A DNA stretch of 64,000 nt from Arcanobacterium_A hippocoleae. Lineage in GTDB: Bacteria; Actinomycetota; Actinomycetes; Actinomycetales; Actinomycetaceae. Both the position numbers and the translations under genes were made by a program. Numbering within the stretch: position 1 is the stretch's first letter; each line of letters starts with the position of its first letter. The notes under the pieces are model-generated. The model did not search any database and had not been told where the DNA came from. It saw only the letters and a program-made list of their open reading frames with translations. Positions 17,999-26,773 of this stretch are shown piece after piece. Location: NCBI RefSeq assembly GCF_031456295.1, contig NZ_JAVDUJ010000001.1, forward strand, positions 372,001 to 436,000. The letters run 5' to 3'.

Positions 17999-18187
17999 TT
18001 ATTGACCGCCTTTTTGCACAAAGCCTTGCACAAATGATTCAGCATTCGTTTCGAGAAGTGAATCAATATCCGCGAGCAAATCAGCTACGTTAAATTCATT
18101 ATCCTGAGTTCCAGCTGACGGCAACACCGCAGGCGTAACCTCATTTTGCGATGATTTTTGCACTTGCTGATAAATTCTTTCTGCCAT
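17999..18187 (-). CDS. pup: Prokaryotic ubiquitin-like protein Pup
   Basis: The product is 62 aa. A strong GGAGGAGG precedes ATG 18187. The N-terminal half is disordered and polar. Residues 32-58 form the helix that binds the ARC/Mpa coiled coil (FNVADLLADIDSLLETNAE). The C-terminus is QKGGQ: the last Gln must be deamidated to Glu by Dop before PafA can attach it. It is followed two bases later by pafA. No prcB or prcA follows, unlike in Mycobacterium and Streptomyces. Confidence 0.97.
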   Translation of the reverse strand: MAERIYQQVQKSSQNEVTPAVLPSAGTQDNEFNVADLLADIDSLLETNAESFVQGFVQKGGQ

Positions 18188-18282
18188 TAACGCCCTCCTC
18201 CCGTATTTGCATAATTATATTTTGAAATGTCTGAAACTACACCGGTGCACATAAAATTTGTGCATGCCCATACATATTCACT

Positions 18283-19947
18283 TTAGCTGCTCTTGATTTG
18301 ACGCAAATATGCCGCAAGCAAGGCATCTGGTGCTAAACCAGCTGAAAACAGCATCCCGACTTGTTCTTTCGTGCCGGTAAAAGGCTCAGGTAACGAAAGC
18401 CGCAGCAAATGCTGTGAATTTGGCAAATCAAAAATCACACTCGCCCATGCAGCACCTGGAATCTGCTTTCCGTAATAGCGGAGCAGGTTTCCACGGAAAT
18501 AAGCTCGTGTCTGCTCTGGCGGGTTTATCACGGCCCATTGCACCTGTTCCGGAGTGAAAATCTGATCTACCTGCCCAAGTTTGATCAGTTTCTGCGCAAT
18601 TGACTTGCTGGCACGCAAATCATGCCATTGCAGATCAAAAGCACGAATCTGCGGCGCATCCCAAGGCAGTTGTTTTTGCTTCCGCAGTCCATCCAAAGCT
18701 AAATATTTTGCCACCCATTCAACTTTTCGTGCAGCGCGCGTCATATCGCCGCGTAAAGCGTCTAATACCTCTTGCCATAATTGCAGAATTTCAACGGTAT
18801 CGAAATCATCATTTCCAACTCGCTCTACCGCTGCTAAAACTGCATCAAGGTACACCTGCTGGATCTCAATCGCAGTGCGAGATATGCCGTCATGCATCTC
18901 AATACCCTTGCGCAGCGAAATATCGTGAGACACTTCCCAGCTTGCTGCCACAGCATCAAACATCAGCAATGCATCCAATTCGAGAGGAAGATCATCTTGT
19001 TCCAGCAACCACAAGACGAGCGATGTAGTACCCACTTTCAATAAATTTGAGTAATCGAATTGATTCGCATCGCCCCCAATTACATGTAATCGACGATATT
19101 TTTCGCCATCAGCATGCGGTTCATCACGCGTATTGATAATTGGCCGGTTAAATGTAGTTTCCAAGCCGACGGTATTTTCCACATAATCTGCACGCTGCGA
19201 AATTTGGAAGCCCGGATATTGGGATTTTTGCCCAAGTCCAACTCTTCCAGCGCCGCAAATAATCGGACGGGTAACAAAAAACGGTGTCAAATATCGAATT
19301 ACATCTGTGAAATCAACATTCCGCGAAAGGAGATAGTTTTCATGGGTGCCGTATGCAGCACCCTTACCATCAACATTATTTTTATAAATCGCGTAATTCT
19401 TGCCTTCTTGTGCCAGAATTTGCATCGCTTCTTGTGCCAAAAAATCACCGGCACGATCCCATAAGACCGCTTCGCGCGGATTAATGACTTCAGGCGATGC
19501 ATATTCTGGATGTGCGTGATCAACATAAAGCCGTCCGCCATTGAATAAGACTGTATTCGTTACACCAGATGCACACGAAAAAGCAGCGCGCGGGATTTTT
19601 TCCAACAGGGGATGAGCTGAGCTAAATAAATCGTACGCTTCAGCCGTGCTCTGCAAATTTGCTGCAAATAATTTTTGCTCGCCTGCATCAGTGAGCTGGG
19701 AAGGATCAGCAAAGCGACGGGAAAGACGATATCCACGTGCATCATTCAAGGGATCTTCGCCCGCATAATCCCACCGGGTTTTGCGCTGCTGAGATACTGC
19801 ACTCCCAGCACGGGAATAAGCAGCTACAAATTCAGAAGATAGCTGCATTTGGTCCGCATCTGGAGAATCTAAATCGACGATGCCCCACTCAGTTTCCATT
19901 CCGATACTACGGCGAAACATATTTTTATCATTCTCCTTATCCTGCAT
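18283..19947 (-). CDS. dop: Deamidase of Pup / depupylase
   Basis: The product is 554 aa from ATG 19947, chosen because GGTGAG lies six bases upstream. ATG 19920 with a more distant AAGGAG is the alternative. Dop converts Pup-Gln to Pup-Glu and also removes Pup from substrates. RRSIGMETEWGIVDLD near the N-terminus carries the catalytic Asp typical of Dop. The Dop loop follows at about 35-75 and separates it from PafA. YGTHENYLLSRNVDF near 205 and INTRDEPHADGEKYRRLHVIGGDAN near 270-295 are conserved. It lies between ARC and pup, each separated by about 100 bases. Confidence 0.95.
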   Translation of the reverse strand: MQDKENDKNMFRRSIGMETEWGIVDLDSPDADQMQLSSEFVAAYSRAGSAVSQQRKTRWDYAGEDPLNDARGYRLSRRFADPSQLTDAGEQKLFAANLQSTAEAYDLFSSAHPLLEKIPRAAFSCASGVTNTVLFNGGRLYVDHAHPEYASPEVINPREAVLWDRAGDFLAQEAMQILAQEGKNYAIYKNNVDGKGAAYGTHENYLLSRNVDFTDVIRYLTPFFVTRPIICGAGRVGLGQKSQYPGFQISQRADYVENTVGLETTFNRPIINTRDEPHADGEKYRRLHVIGGDANQFDYSNLLKVGTTSLVLWLLEQDDLPLELDALLMFDAVAASWEVSHDISLRKGIEMHDGISRTAIEIQQVYLDAVLAAVERVGNDDFDTVEILQLWQEVLDALRGDMTRAARKVEWVAKYLALDGLRKQKQLPWDAPQIRAFDLQWHDLRASKSIAQKLIKLGQVDQIFTPEQVQWAVINPPEQTRAYFRGNLLRYYGKQIPGAAWASVIFDLPNSQHLLRLSLPEPFTGTKEQVGMLFSAGLAPDALLAAYLRQIKSS

Positions 19948-20052
19948 CAATTACTCACCCATTAAATTCAGCATGCGCCACCGAACAGAACAATGTAATT
20001 ATCAGCCTGGCTACCGCATAATGCTCACATTACATGTGGGATCAGGATGAAG

Positions 20053-21660
20053 CTAAGATTTTATTCGTTTCTCAATTTGTTCTACCGCGAGCAACCGCCC
20101 TGAATTTAATTTACCGTTGACTCGTGCCCATTCATCTGGATTTGCGATCTGCGCCAAATCCTGATTTTGCGCAATTTCCTCCGCAATCGCGGCAGTTAAA
20201 TGCGCCGCAGTAATGCCGTATTCGCGATTTTGTAAGAAACTCTTGATCGCAAGTTTCTTCGCTCGATCAACAATTGACTCAATCATCGCGCCAGAGACCA
20301 AATCGGCAGTATACAGCACTTCCTGATGTCCATTTTCATAAATCAACCGCAAGAATTTGTTTTCCGGTGAAAGCGCAAAAAGCTGTGTGATCGCATCTTG
20401 TGCGAGCGTAAGAACCGCTTCTCTCCGGCTTCGTGCAACCAATTCTCGTTCATGAATCGGCAACTTCTCAGTGAGATATTTTTGCATAATCTCAAGAGCT
20501 GCGGGTGCATTTGGGCGATCAATACGAATCTTCACGTCGAGCCGTCCAGCACGCAAAATAGCTGGGTCAATCATATCTTCACGATTTGATGCACCGATCA
20601 CAATCACATTTTGCAAAGCTTCTACGCCGTCAATTTCAGCTAATAATTGCGGCACGACCGTCGTTTCCAGATCAGAGGAAATACCAGATCCACGTGTCCG
20701 GAATAATGCTTCCATCTCGTCAAAAAAGATAATCACCGGCATTTTTGCAGCCGCCAAATCACGCGCACGCGCAAAGATCTCACGAATTTGGCGTTCAGTC
20801 TCTCCCACATATTTATCAAGTAATTGTGGCCCCTTGATGTTAAAAAAGTATGCTCTGCGGGAAGCTGTAATTTGTGCATCTGCTAAATCAGCGTCTTTTC
20901 TGGCAAGCCACTTCCGAGATAGAGAGGTGGCAATGGCCTTTGCGATCAAAGTCTTGCCACATCCTGGCGGGCCATACAGCAAAATTCCTTTGGGAGGGCG
21001 TAAACCATGTTCACGGTAAAGTTCAGGCTGCATGAAAGGAAGTTCTACTGAATCCTGAATCTGCTCTATTTGTGCGGACAAACCGCCAATTTCTGAATAT
21101 TCCACATCTGGAATCTCGGCAAGGAGGAAATTTTCCAAATCTGGACGCGGTACCTGCTCAAATGCAAAACCACTGAAATTATCAGCAAGCAATAAATCAC
21201 CTGGATGCACACGCTGATCACGCAACCGCCCAGCCAAACGCAATACTCGTTCTTCACCAGTATTTGCAGCAACAAGTACCCGGTCTTGCCCAATCACTGA
21301 TTTTACTGCGACGGTAGAACCAACTCGCTCATATCCACCTGCACCTACCACTACAAGCTGCTCATTGATGAATAGCTCCTGGCCCGGCTGAAGATTCCCA
21401 AGCGATACCAATGGCGATACATTTAAGTTCATTTTTCGCCCATTGACGATTGCAACTACTGTACGTTTGAGCTGATTGGCTGAAATGAATACTGCAAAAG
21501 AACCTGGCGGACGAGTAAGCGTCTCAATTTGCTCCCCCATTTGCGAAATCTCATGCCGCGCATCCTGGAGTCCTTTCGCAAGTTTCGCATTCTTCTCAGT
21601 GAGTGCAATGATTTGGCTTTGTAGACCAAAAATTTCTCCGTGCAGATTTTCTGTCATCAC
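20053..21660 (-). CDS. arc: Proteasome-associated-type AAA ATPase (ARC/Mpa)
   Basis: The product is 535 aa. Order of parts: N-terminal coiled coil (about 1-50) that captures Pup, a tandem OB domain (about 52-165), and an AAA module with Walker A GPPGCGKT (230-237), Walker B IIFFDEMEALF (310-320) and an ASNR sensor 1 near 357. The C-terminus ends in QIEKRIKS. It lacks the GQYL-type tail that docks Mpa onto the 20S proteasome. With no prcBA beside it, it may act as an unfoldase on pupylated proteins without degradation, as shown for Corynebacterium glutamicum ARC and ferritin. Its start follows the trmI stop with no gap. Confidence 0.94.
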   Translation of the reverse strand: MMTENLHGEIFGLQSQIIALTEKNAKLAKGLQDARHEISQMGEQIETLTRPPGSFAVFISANQLKRTVVAIVNGRKMNLNVSPLVSLGNLQPGQELFINEQLVVVGAGGYERVGSTVAVKSVIGQDRVLVAANTGEERVLRLAGRLRDQRVHPGDLLLADNFSGFAFEQVPRPDLENFLLAEIPDVEYSEIGGLSAQIEQIQDSVELPFMQPELYREHGLRPPKGILLYGPPGCGKTLIAKAIATSLSRKWLARKDADLADAQITASRRAYFFNIKGPQLLDKYVGETERQIREIFARARDLAAAKMPVIIFFDEMEALFRTRGSGISSDLETTVVPQLLAEIDGVEALQNVIVIGASNREDMIDPAILRAGRLDVKIRIDRPNAPAALEIMQKYLTEKLPIHERELVARSRREAVLTLAQDAITQLFALSPENKFLRLIYENGHQEVLYTADLVSGAMIESIVDRAKKLAIKSFLQNREYGITAAHLTAAIAEEIAQNQDLAQIANPDEWARVNGKLNSGRLLAVEQIEKRIKS

Positions 21661-22833
21661 TTATATTGTTCTTTCTTGTGCGGCATCTTGCGCCACAGCT
21701 TCCAAATTATCGGATGGATTAAAAGCTTCCCGTGCTGCATCACGGCGCGCCTTACGCTGTGCGTATCTGGCAGCATCGCGCTTGGCAAGTTCTGCCGCAA
21801 TTTTTTCACGGATCTGCGCGCTAGCTGCGCCTTCTCCAGAAACTCCAGATGCCTCCAGATCGGCGCGGGTAGCCACATCACGGCGTACTTTACGTAACTT
21901 CTTTGCTGCGATCGGCCGTTCCGCAAGCTCTGATTCTTCCCAATCTAAAGCCTCATTATGCGCAAGCGGTGCCGGACGACGCTTGGGCACTAATGGCTCT
22001 GATCCGCGGGCGATCCGTCGTGCGACTACCAGAAATCCAGTATGCGCTACCATTCGATGATCTGGTCGCACAGCCAAGCCATCAAGATGCCATGTGCGCA
22101 GCATCGTCTCATTTGCTTCTGGTTCGGTGAAGCACAGCGATTCACGCAAAGTTTCCACAAATCGTGACATTTGAGTGGTGGTGGCAACGTATGCCAAAAT
22201 TACACCACCGTCAATCAAGGCATGTGCCGCGCTATCAATATTTTCCCAGGGAGCAAGCATATCCAGCACTACACGATCGACTGATTGCGGCTCCATTTCA
22301 CGCAATACTTGATCTAAATCGCCTAGACGTACATCCCACGGTGGCAATTGCGGCCCATACCAGGATTCCACATTTGCCTGCGCGATCTCTGCAAACTCTG
22401 CACGCCGCTCCACAGAGGTTAAATGACCTTCCATTCCAACCGCAGCAAGCAGCGATATTGCCAATGCTCCAGATCCAAGCCCCGCTTCTACCACTCTTGC
22501 CCCTGGAAAAATATCAGCCTGATGCACGATCTGCCCTGCATCCTTTGGATACACAACGGTAGCACCTCGCGGCATTGAAAGTACGTAATCGCTGATCAGC
22601 GGGCGCATTGCCTGCAGCCGGTGCCCATTTTCGGCTGTAAAAACTGTTCCCTCCGGTTGCCCGATCAAATCATCATGCCGAAAATTTCCCCGCTGTGACT
22701 GAAAAAACCCGCCATGCCGGAGCATTGTGGTGTATTTTCTTCCCTTGGTATCGGTCAATTGCACGCGCTCACCAGCGCGAAACGGCCCGCGCCGCCGGTC
22801 TGCCCCAAACGGGTGTGGATAAGTATCATTCAT
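21661..22833 (-). CDS. trmI: tRNA (adenine-58-N1)-methyltransferase TrmI
   Basis: The product is 390 aa. The core (about 1-290) matches actinobacterial TrmI: an N-terminal beta domain with FRAGERVQLTDTKGR, then a Rossmann SAM domain with VVEAGLGSGALAISLL near 115-130 and the catalytic-region motif VVLDMLAPWE near 193. It methylates A58 in the tRNA T loop. About 100 extra residues at the C-terminus are Ala/Arg/Glu-rich and helical, with no known domain; similar tails occur in some relatives. It is the first gene of the trmI-ARC-dop-pup-pafA-FKBP run and is divergent from the RecB-like gene. Confidence 0.93.
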   Translation of the reverse strand: MNDTYPHPFGADRRRGPFRAGERVQLTDTKGRKYTTMLRHGGFFQSQRGNFRHDDLIGQPEGTVFTAENGHRLQAMRPLISDYVLSMPRGATVVYPKDAGQIVHQADIFPGARVVEAGLGSGALAISLLAAVGMEGHLTSVERRAEFAEIAQANVESWYGPQLPPWDVRLGDLDQVLREMEPQSVDRVVLDMLAPWENIDSAAHALIDGGVILAYVATTTQMSRFVETLRESLCFTEPEANETMLRTWHLDGLAVRPDHRMVAHTGFLVVARRIARGSEPLVPKRRPAPLAHNEALDWEESELAERPIAAKKLRKVRRDVATRADLEASGVSGEGAASAQIREKIAAELAKRDAARYAQRKARRDAAREAFNPSDNLEAVAQDAAQERTI

Positions 22834-22890
22834 GCATCCATTCTATCGGCCGTCTCGCAAATCTTTTAGACAAGGCGGTACGGTAGGAGC

Positions 22891-23721
22891 ATGAACACAT
22901 ACCATGCAGCACTTTCACCTTCGCGGGTAAACGATTTCCGCCAGTGCCCACTGAAATTTCGGTTTCGGGTAATTGATCAACTTCCAGAACCGCCATCAAC
23001 TGCTGCGCTGCGCGGCACACTCGTACATGCGGTGCTTGAGCATCTCTTCGATTTGCCTTATTCATTACGAACAGAAGAGAACGCACAGGAAAGTTTATAC
23101 ACGCAATGGGAAAACCTGAGCAAAAAAGATCCTGCCTTAAAAGAACTTTTTGCAGACGACACCCAATTTCAAAAATGGTTTGAAAGCGCCCGTCCACTAC
23201 TCCATCAGTATTTTCAAATCGAGAACCCGCAACGGCTGCAACCGAAAGGGCGTGAACAATTTGTAAATGCGCTGCTGCCGTCAGGTTTAGCAATTCGCGG
23301 AATCATTGATCGACTCGATGAAGCACCCAATGGAGATTTACGTGTGGTTGATTACAAAACAGGAAAATCTCCCGCACCGCAATATGCGCGGGAAGCACAT
23401 TTCCAAATGCAATTTTATGCAACGGCACTTTTCTTAGAACAAGGGCAATTGCCAAAACGAACCCAATTGATTTACCTCGGAAATGGACGAGTACTCACCT
23501 ACGATCCAGTACAATTCGATGTGCAGCAGGTAATTGCACAGCTCGATGCGATTTGGGAGCAAATCACGCACCGGATTGATTTGGCGCATTTTGAGCCAAA
23601 GACCGGGCCACTTTGCAACTGGTGTCATTTCAAAAATATCTGCCCGGCATATCAGGGCGTTGCACCACAGATGAGCCAAAGCGGCATCCAAAAATTGCTC
23701 ACTGCCAAAAGAAATAAATAA
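22891..23721 (+). CDS. RecB-family PD-(D/E)XK exonuclease with Fe-S cluster
   Basis: The product is 276 aa. It has SPSRVNDFRQCPLKF near the N-terminus, RGTLVHAVLEHLF near 47-59, and the nuclease core LRVVDYKTGKSP near 147-158 (catalytic Asp and Lys of DxK). One Cys near residue 19 and the C-terminal CNWCHFKNICPAY supply the four ligands of an AddB/Cas4-like 4Fe-4S cluster. It is a stand-alone nuclease, conserved beside trmI in actinobacteria (Rv2119 in M. tuberculosis). Its DNA substrate is not known. It faces away from trmI, 57 bases apart. Confidence 0.9.
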   Translation: MNTYHAALSPSRVNDFRQCPLKFRFRVIDQLPEPPSTAALRGTLVHAVLEHLFDLPYSLRTEENAQESLYTQWENLSKKDPALKELFADDTQFQKWFESARPLLHQYFQIENPQRLQPKGREQFVNALLPSGLAIRGIIDRLDEAPNGDLRVVDYKTGKSPAPQYAREAHFQMQFYATALFLEQGQLPKRTQLIYLGNGRVLTYDPVQFDVQQVIAQLDAIWEQITHRIDLAHFEPKTGPLCNWCHFKNICPAYQGVAPQMSQSGIQKLLTAKRNK

Positions 23722-23722
23722 C

Positions 23723-23778
23723 CGGAAACTGTTTGCCTGCACACAATTTGCACGCAGGCAAACAGCTTCCGATTTTTT
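23723..23778. terminator. Bidirectional terminator between the RecB-like nuclease gene and uppP
   Basis: A long stem starts two bases after the stop codon. CTGTTTGCCTGC pairs perfectly with GCAGGCAAACAG, and outer bases extend it over 23723-23771. A T6 run follows on the plus strand (23773-23778). It ends the plus-strand gene and probably also the convergent uppP. Confidence 0.85.
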
Positions 23779-23792
23779 CACTCCAATGGATC

Positions 23793-24635
23793 TTAATAAA
23801 TTGCAAGGAGCCCGCTTGCGATCATCGTCACCACTACGATCGCAAGCAAAATCCGATAAACCACAAAAGGCAGGAAAGATTTCGTCTCAACCAATTTCAA
23901 GAAGAGCACAATCACTGCATACCCCACCACAAATGCCGTCAGAGTGGCAGCAAACAGTGGTAATGCTCCTACCTGCGGCCCCGTACCATCATCTGAAAGC
24001 AGCCGATAAAACCCTGATCCGAGTACTGCTGGAATCGCAAGCAAAAAGCTCACTCGCGCAGCAGCCGCACGGGTATACCCAAGAAGTAAACCAAAAGTGA
24101 TTGTGCCCCCAGAGCGCGAAACTCCCGGAATCAACGCGAGCGATTGTGCCAGCCCAAGAAGCAAACCATCACGAAATGTGATTTTCTCTAATTGCAAATC
24201 ACGCTTCCCAAAGCGATCGGCTAATCCTAAGAAAACCGCGAACAAAGCCAGCATTCCAGCGGTAACATACAGATTACGGAATACTGAATCGATTGCATCT
24301 TCTAACAGCAAACCAAGGATCACGATCGGAAAACTGCCGATAATTACGATCCATCCCATTCGTACATCGGGATCTGAACTCGCTACCTGATTTTTCCAAG
24401 GACCAATCGGCAAGGATTGAAACCATTTCCGAATGATTTGCACGATTTGTTTCCAGAAAAAAATCACTACTGCCAACTCAGTACCAATTTGGGTCACTGC
24501 GGTGAAAGTAACGCCTGGATCTCCCAGGTTTGGGAATAGACCACCAACAATGCGCAAATGTGCTGACGAAGAAATCGGTAAAAATTCCGTTAGCCCTTGC
24601 ACAATTCCTAAAATCACTGCTTCAAAAATATTCAC
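23793..24635 (-). CDS. uppP: Undecaprenyl-diphosphatase UppP/BacA
   Basis: The product is 280 aa with seven or eight membrane helices, starting at GTG 24635. Signatures are GIVQGLTEFLPISSSAHLRI at 13-32 (catalytic Glu and Ser) and PGVSRSGGT near 169-177 (catalytic Arg). It recycles undecaprenyl pyrophosphate to the monophosphate carrier for cell-wall synthesis and can give bacitracin resistance. It is divergent from an aldo/keto reductase gene, 50 bases apart. Confidence 0.96.
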   Translation of the reverse strand: MNIFEAVILGIVQGLTEFLPISSSAHLRIVGGLFPNLGDPGVTFTAVTQIGTELAVVIFFWKQIVQIIRKWFQSLPIGPWKNQVASSDPDVRMGWIVIIGSFPIVILGLLLEDAIDSVFRNLYVTAGMLALFAVFLGLADRFGKRDLQLEKITFRDGLLLGLAQSLALIPGVSRSGGTITFGLLLGYTRAAAARVSFLLAIPAVLGSGFYRLLSDDGTGPQVGALPLFAATLTAFVVGYAVIVLFLKLVETKSFLPFVVYRILLAIVVVTMIASGLLAIY

Positions 24636-24685
24636 GTGGTAAGCCTAGCGCCTAAAACTGTAAAAATTGCGTTAGGCTCTATGGT

Positions 24686-25645
24686 GTGAAACATAGTTTT
24701 TTGGGTAATAGTGGTTTACGCGTAGGAGAAATTGGGATTGGCACACTCACATGGGGGCGCGATACCGATTTTGATGACGCACATGCGATTTTAGGAACTT
24801 TGCTTGATGCTGGCGGCAACCTGATTGATATATCGCCCGCCTATGGCGAAGGGCAAGCTCCGCAAGCGCTGGGAGAGTTATTGCAAAAATCATATCGTCG
24901 CAATGACTTTGTAATTTGTGCACATGCGGGTTGGAATTTTCTTGATCAGCAGATAATTGGCGATACTGGGCGCGCTTCACTCATTGCGACAGTCGAGCAG
25001 CTACTCAGATCATTAAATACCAGCTATCTTGATTTATTGATAATCGACGGGCTCGAACTAGCGTCTGGGCAAACCCCGATTCCTGTAAATGAAACGATGC
25101 AAGCTATCAGCACTCTTTTACAGCAAGGAAAAATCCGATACTACGGCCTACATCATTTTCCAGCATGGAAAGCAGCGCTGATCTGGCAACAAATGCAGGA
25201 CGCACACCAGCCCACTCCGATTGCTTTTGGCGCGCAGTATTCTCTGTTATGCCGTGATATTGAAACTGATTTAGTACCATTTTCCGCTTATAGCGGGCAG
25301 GGTGTGCTGAGCTTTGCACCACTTGCAGGCGGAGTGCTTACCGGCAAATATCAAAACACGATCCCGCCTACTTCGCGTGCTGCGACAGCGCATCTAGCGG
25401 ATACAGTTGAATCCTTTCTAACTGATCGACCACGAAAAATCACGCAAGCAGTTGTGAAAGCTGCAGATGGGCTCGGGCGCACGCCAACCGATGTTTCATT
25501 AGCATGGCTACTTGGGCAGCCACAAGTAAATGCCCTACTCTGTGGCCCGCGTACAGCCGCACAAGCCGAACAGCTTTTGAAGCTAGATTTTGGGATTCTC
25601 CCAATTCAAGTTCACGAAGTACTCAGTGAAGTATCCGCACCATAA
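24686..25645 (+). CDS. Aldo/keto reductase
   Basis: The product is 319 aa starting at GTG. It has the (alpha/beta)8 pattern of the AKR superfamily: FLGNSGLRVGEIGIGTLTWG at the start, NLIDISPAYGEGQAPQALGELL with the catalytic Asp/Tyr pair at about 47-54, the Lys region (DFVICAHAGWN, where the usual KxG is replaced by HAG), LLIIDGLE near 119, and C-terminal NADPH-binding residues. In many homologues the strand after the Tyr carries a catalytic Lys; here a His stands in the same place, which may lower activity. Substrate unknown. Genes of this kind occur next to uppP in other actinobacteria. Confidence 0.85.
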   Translation: MKHSFLGNSGLRVGEIGIGTLTWGRDTDFDDAHAILGTLLDAGGNLIDISPAYGEGQAPQALGELLQKSYRRNDFVICAHAGWNFLDQQIIGDTGRASLIATVEQLLRSLNTSYLDLLIIDGLELASGQTPIPVNETMQAISTLLQQGKIRYYGLHHFPAWKAALIWQQMQDAHQPTPIAFGAQYSLLCRDIETDLVPFSAYSGQGVLSFAPLAGGVLTGKYQNTIPPTSRAATAHLADTVESFLTDRPRKITQAVVKAADGLGRTPTDVSLAWLLGQPQVNALLCGPRTAAQAEQLLKLDFGILPIQVHEVLSEVSAP

Positions 25646-25713
25646 AATGCGTAACCAGGCACAAGTGAGCAAAAGAGGTTCCTGATTTTCAACGTTTCAA
25701 ATCAGTTAGGTGT

Positions 25714-25763
25714 AAAAATGCCAGATTCCCGAAGCATAATCCGCGCAATCAGGAAATCTGGCA
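25714..25763 (-). terminator. Terminator after the acidic-tail protein gene
   Basis: TGCCAGATT (25719-25727) pairs with AATCTGGCA (25755-25763), and on the minus strand the stem is followed by T5 (25714-25718). It lies about 20 bases past the stop at 25785. Confidence 0.75.
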
Positions 25764-25784
25764 AGCAAAACTTACGTAGTGCAC

Positions 25785-26120
25785 TCAGCTTTCGTCACTA
25801 AAATAATCTGTATCGTCAAGATACTCATATTCCTCATCATCGGAATATTCATCTTCTTCATCTTCGGTGTAGTCGTCTTCGTCGATGTCTGGATCATCAA
25901 CGTCGTCTTCGTATTCGTCATCACTGAAAGTATCAAAAGGAGCTTCTACCCCATATTCAGTAAAAATTGCATCATCATAGATCGTGTATGCATCGGCTAA
26001 TTGGTCAACTGCGCGGAGCACTGCTGGCGCTTCTGCATCCTGAAATTGAATAACCGCGCTGTGAAATTCTTCGAGCGCATTCTGAAGCCGAGTAAAAGCA
26101 CTTGTGATATCGATAGCCAT
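25785..26120 (-). CDS. Small protein with helical N-terminus and very acidic tail
   Basis: The product is 111 aa. Residues 1-65 look like two amphipathic helices (AFTRLQNALEEFHSAVIQFQ and a second ending near ALAYTIYDDA-like acidic turns). Residues 65-111 are almost entirely Asp, Glu, Tyr and Ser. Actinobacteria often carry a protein of this shape near the uppP/AKR region, sometimes labelled a primosomal protein, but I know of no proven function. An acidic tail could bind a basic protein or metal ions. It has its own terminator and is alone on this strand. Confidence 0.7.
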   Translation of the reverse strand: MAIDITSAFTRLQNALEEFHSAVIQFQDAEAPAVLRAVDQLADAYTIYDDAIFTEYGVEAPFDTFSDDEYEDDVDDPDIDEDDYTEDEEDEYSDDEEYEYLDDTDYFSDES

Positions 26121-26203
26121 GTAATTAGCCTAGCTCACATTTGCCCGAGTTACCAAGATTAAAAGATAATTTGCACTTACCGTATCTCAACTCATCCAAA
26201 ATA

Positions 26204-26406
26204 TATTTCCTTTCGCGCTACTGGGTCGATTCTAAAGCAACGACCGCAAACGCTTCGCAAGCATTAGCTGCTGGTGCGAAAGGTTTTCTCACGAAAGTTT
26301 ATCTGAAAACACCGTCGGAAGCTACGTGCGCGACACTATCAGTTTATTAGGTGCTCGGCGTGGTGAAATAGCCGTCAAAATGCGAGAACTAAACTTAGGA
26401 GACTAG
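26204..26406 (+). pseudogene. Remnant of a NarL/LuxR-type response regulator
   Basis: Two reading frames hold pieces of one protein. Up to about 26300, SQALAAGAKGFLTK matches the end of a receiver domain (the ALRAGASGFLLK region). In another frame, from about 26289 to a TAG at 26404, SENTVGSYVRDTISLLGAR and the following helix match the recognition helix and end of a LuxR HTH. The sequence between them that should form the linker and first HTH helices is missing, and most of the receiver is gone. So this is a regulator destroyed by deletion and frameshift. It lies upstream of a bacteriocin-type exporter that it may once have controlled. Confidence 0.65.
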
Positions 26407-26645
26407 TCGTTGTTTCACATGGCATTGCCTACGGTTTGGAATTAAACGCCCTAACGGTGAATAAACTAAGCTATTTGGCGAGTGTGTGGTGAGATTTCAC
26501 GAGCCTGCCACTGAGTTAGTAGCGGAGATTTTTAGCTCAACTCATCATCGCCAACTATTTGCGCTCATTTTTTCATACGGTACGTCGATCTCTTATATGT
26601 TATGGTAACCTTCTGAAAGGTGCTTGCAATAGGAGGTTTCCTGCG
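26407..26645. other. Gene-poor stretch, probable decayed sequence
   Basis: No intact gene is supported. A plus-strand frame from about 26488 (GTG GTG) runs about 40 codons, including EPATELVAEIF, without a known match. An AGGAGG motif at about 26631-26636 precedes a tiny ORF. The stretch joins a decayed regulator to an exporter operon and is likely residue from a larger locus. Confidence 0.35.
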
Positions 26646-26735
26646 GTGCGGAAAGCCATTTCTTTTGGATATGGAGGTACTGCTAACCGGAAATGTCGTC
26701 TGTGTTCTATGAACATTCCTATAGCGCACAGATGA
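26646..26735 (+). pseudogene. Tiny ORF, possible relic of a lactococcin 972-type bacteriocin
   Basis: AGGAGG lies about nine bases before GTG 26646, and the frame gives only 29 residues (with GYGGTANRK and a final SMNIPIAHR). In lactococcin 972-type peptides a GGTW start is followed by an SNY...H segment, and the order here is faintly similar. There is no leader peptide in this frame. The position just upstream of a lactococcin 972-type exporter is the main argument. Weak; it may be chance. Confidence 0.25.
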
Positions 26736-26773
26736 CGATATTCACTCATAGAAAATATTTAATTTGGAACACC

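Noticed and set aside
18188..18282. Possible hidden prcB/prcA beside pup
   Set aside because: The gap is only 95 bases and the other gaps in the block are about 100 bases or less. No proteasome subunit could fit.
21476..22060. 194-codon plus-strand ORF spanning the ARC/trmI junction
   Set aside because: Both underlying minus-strand genes are well supported, and the product is Ser/Ala/Arg-rich shadow sequence.
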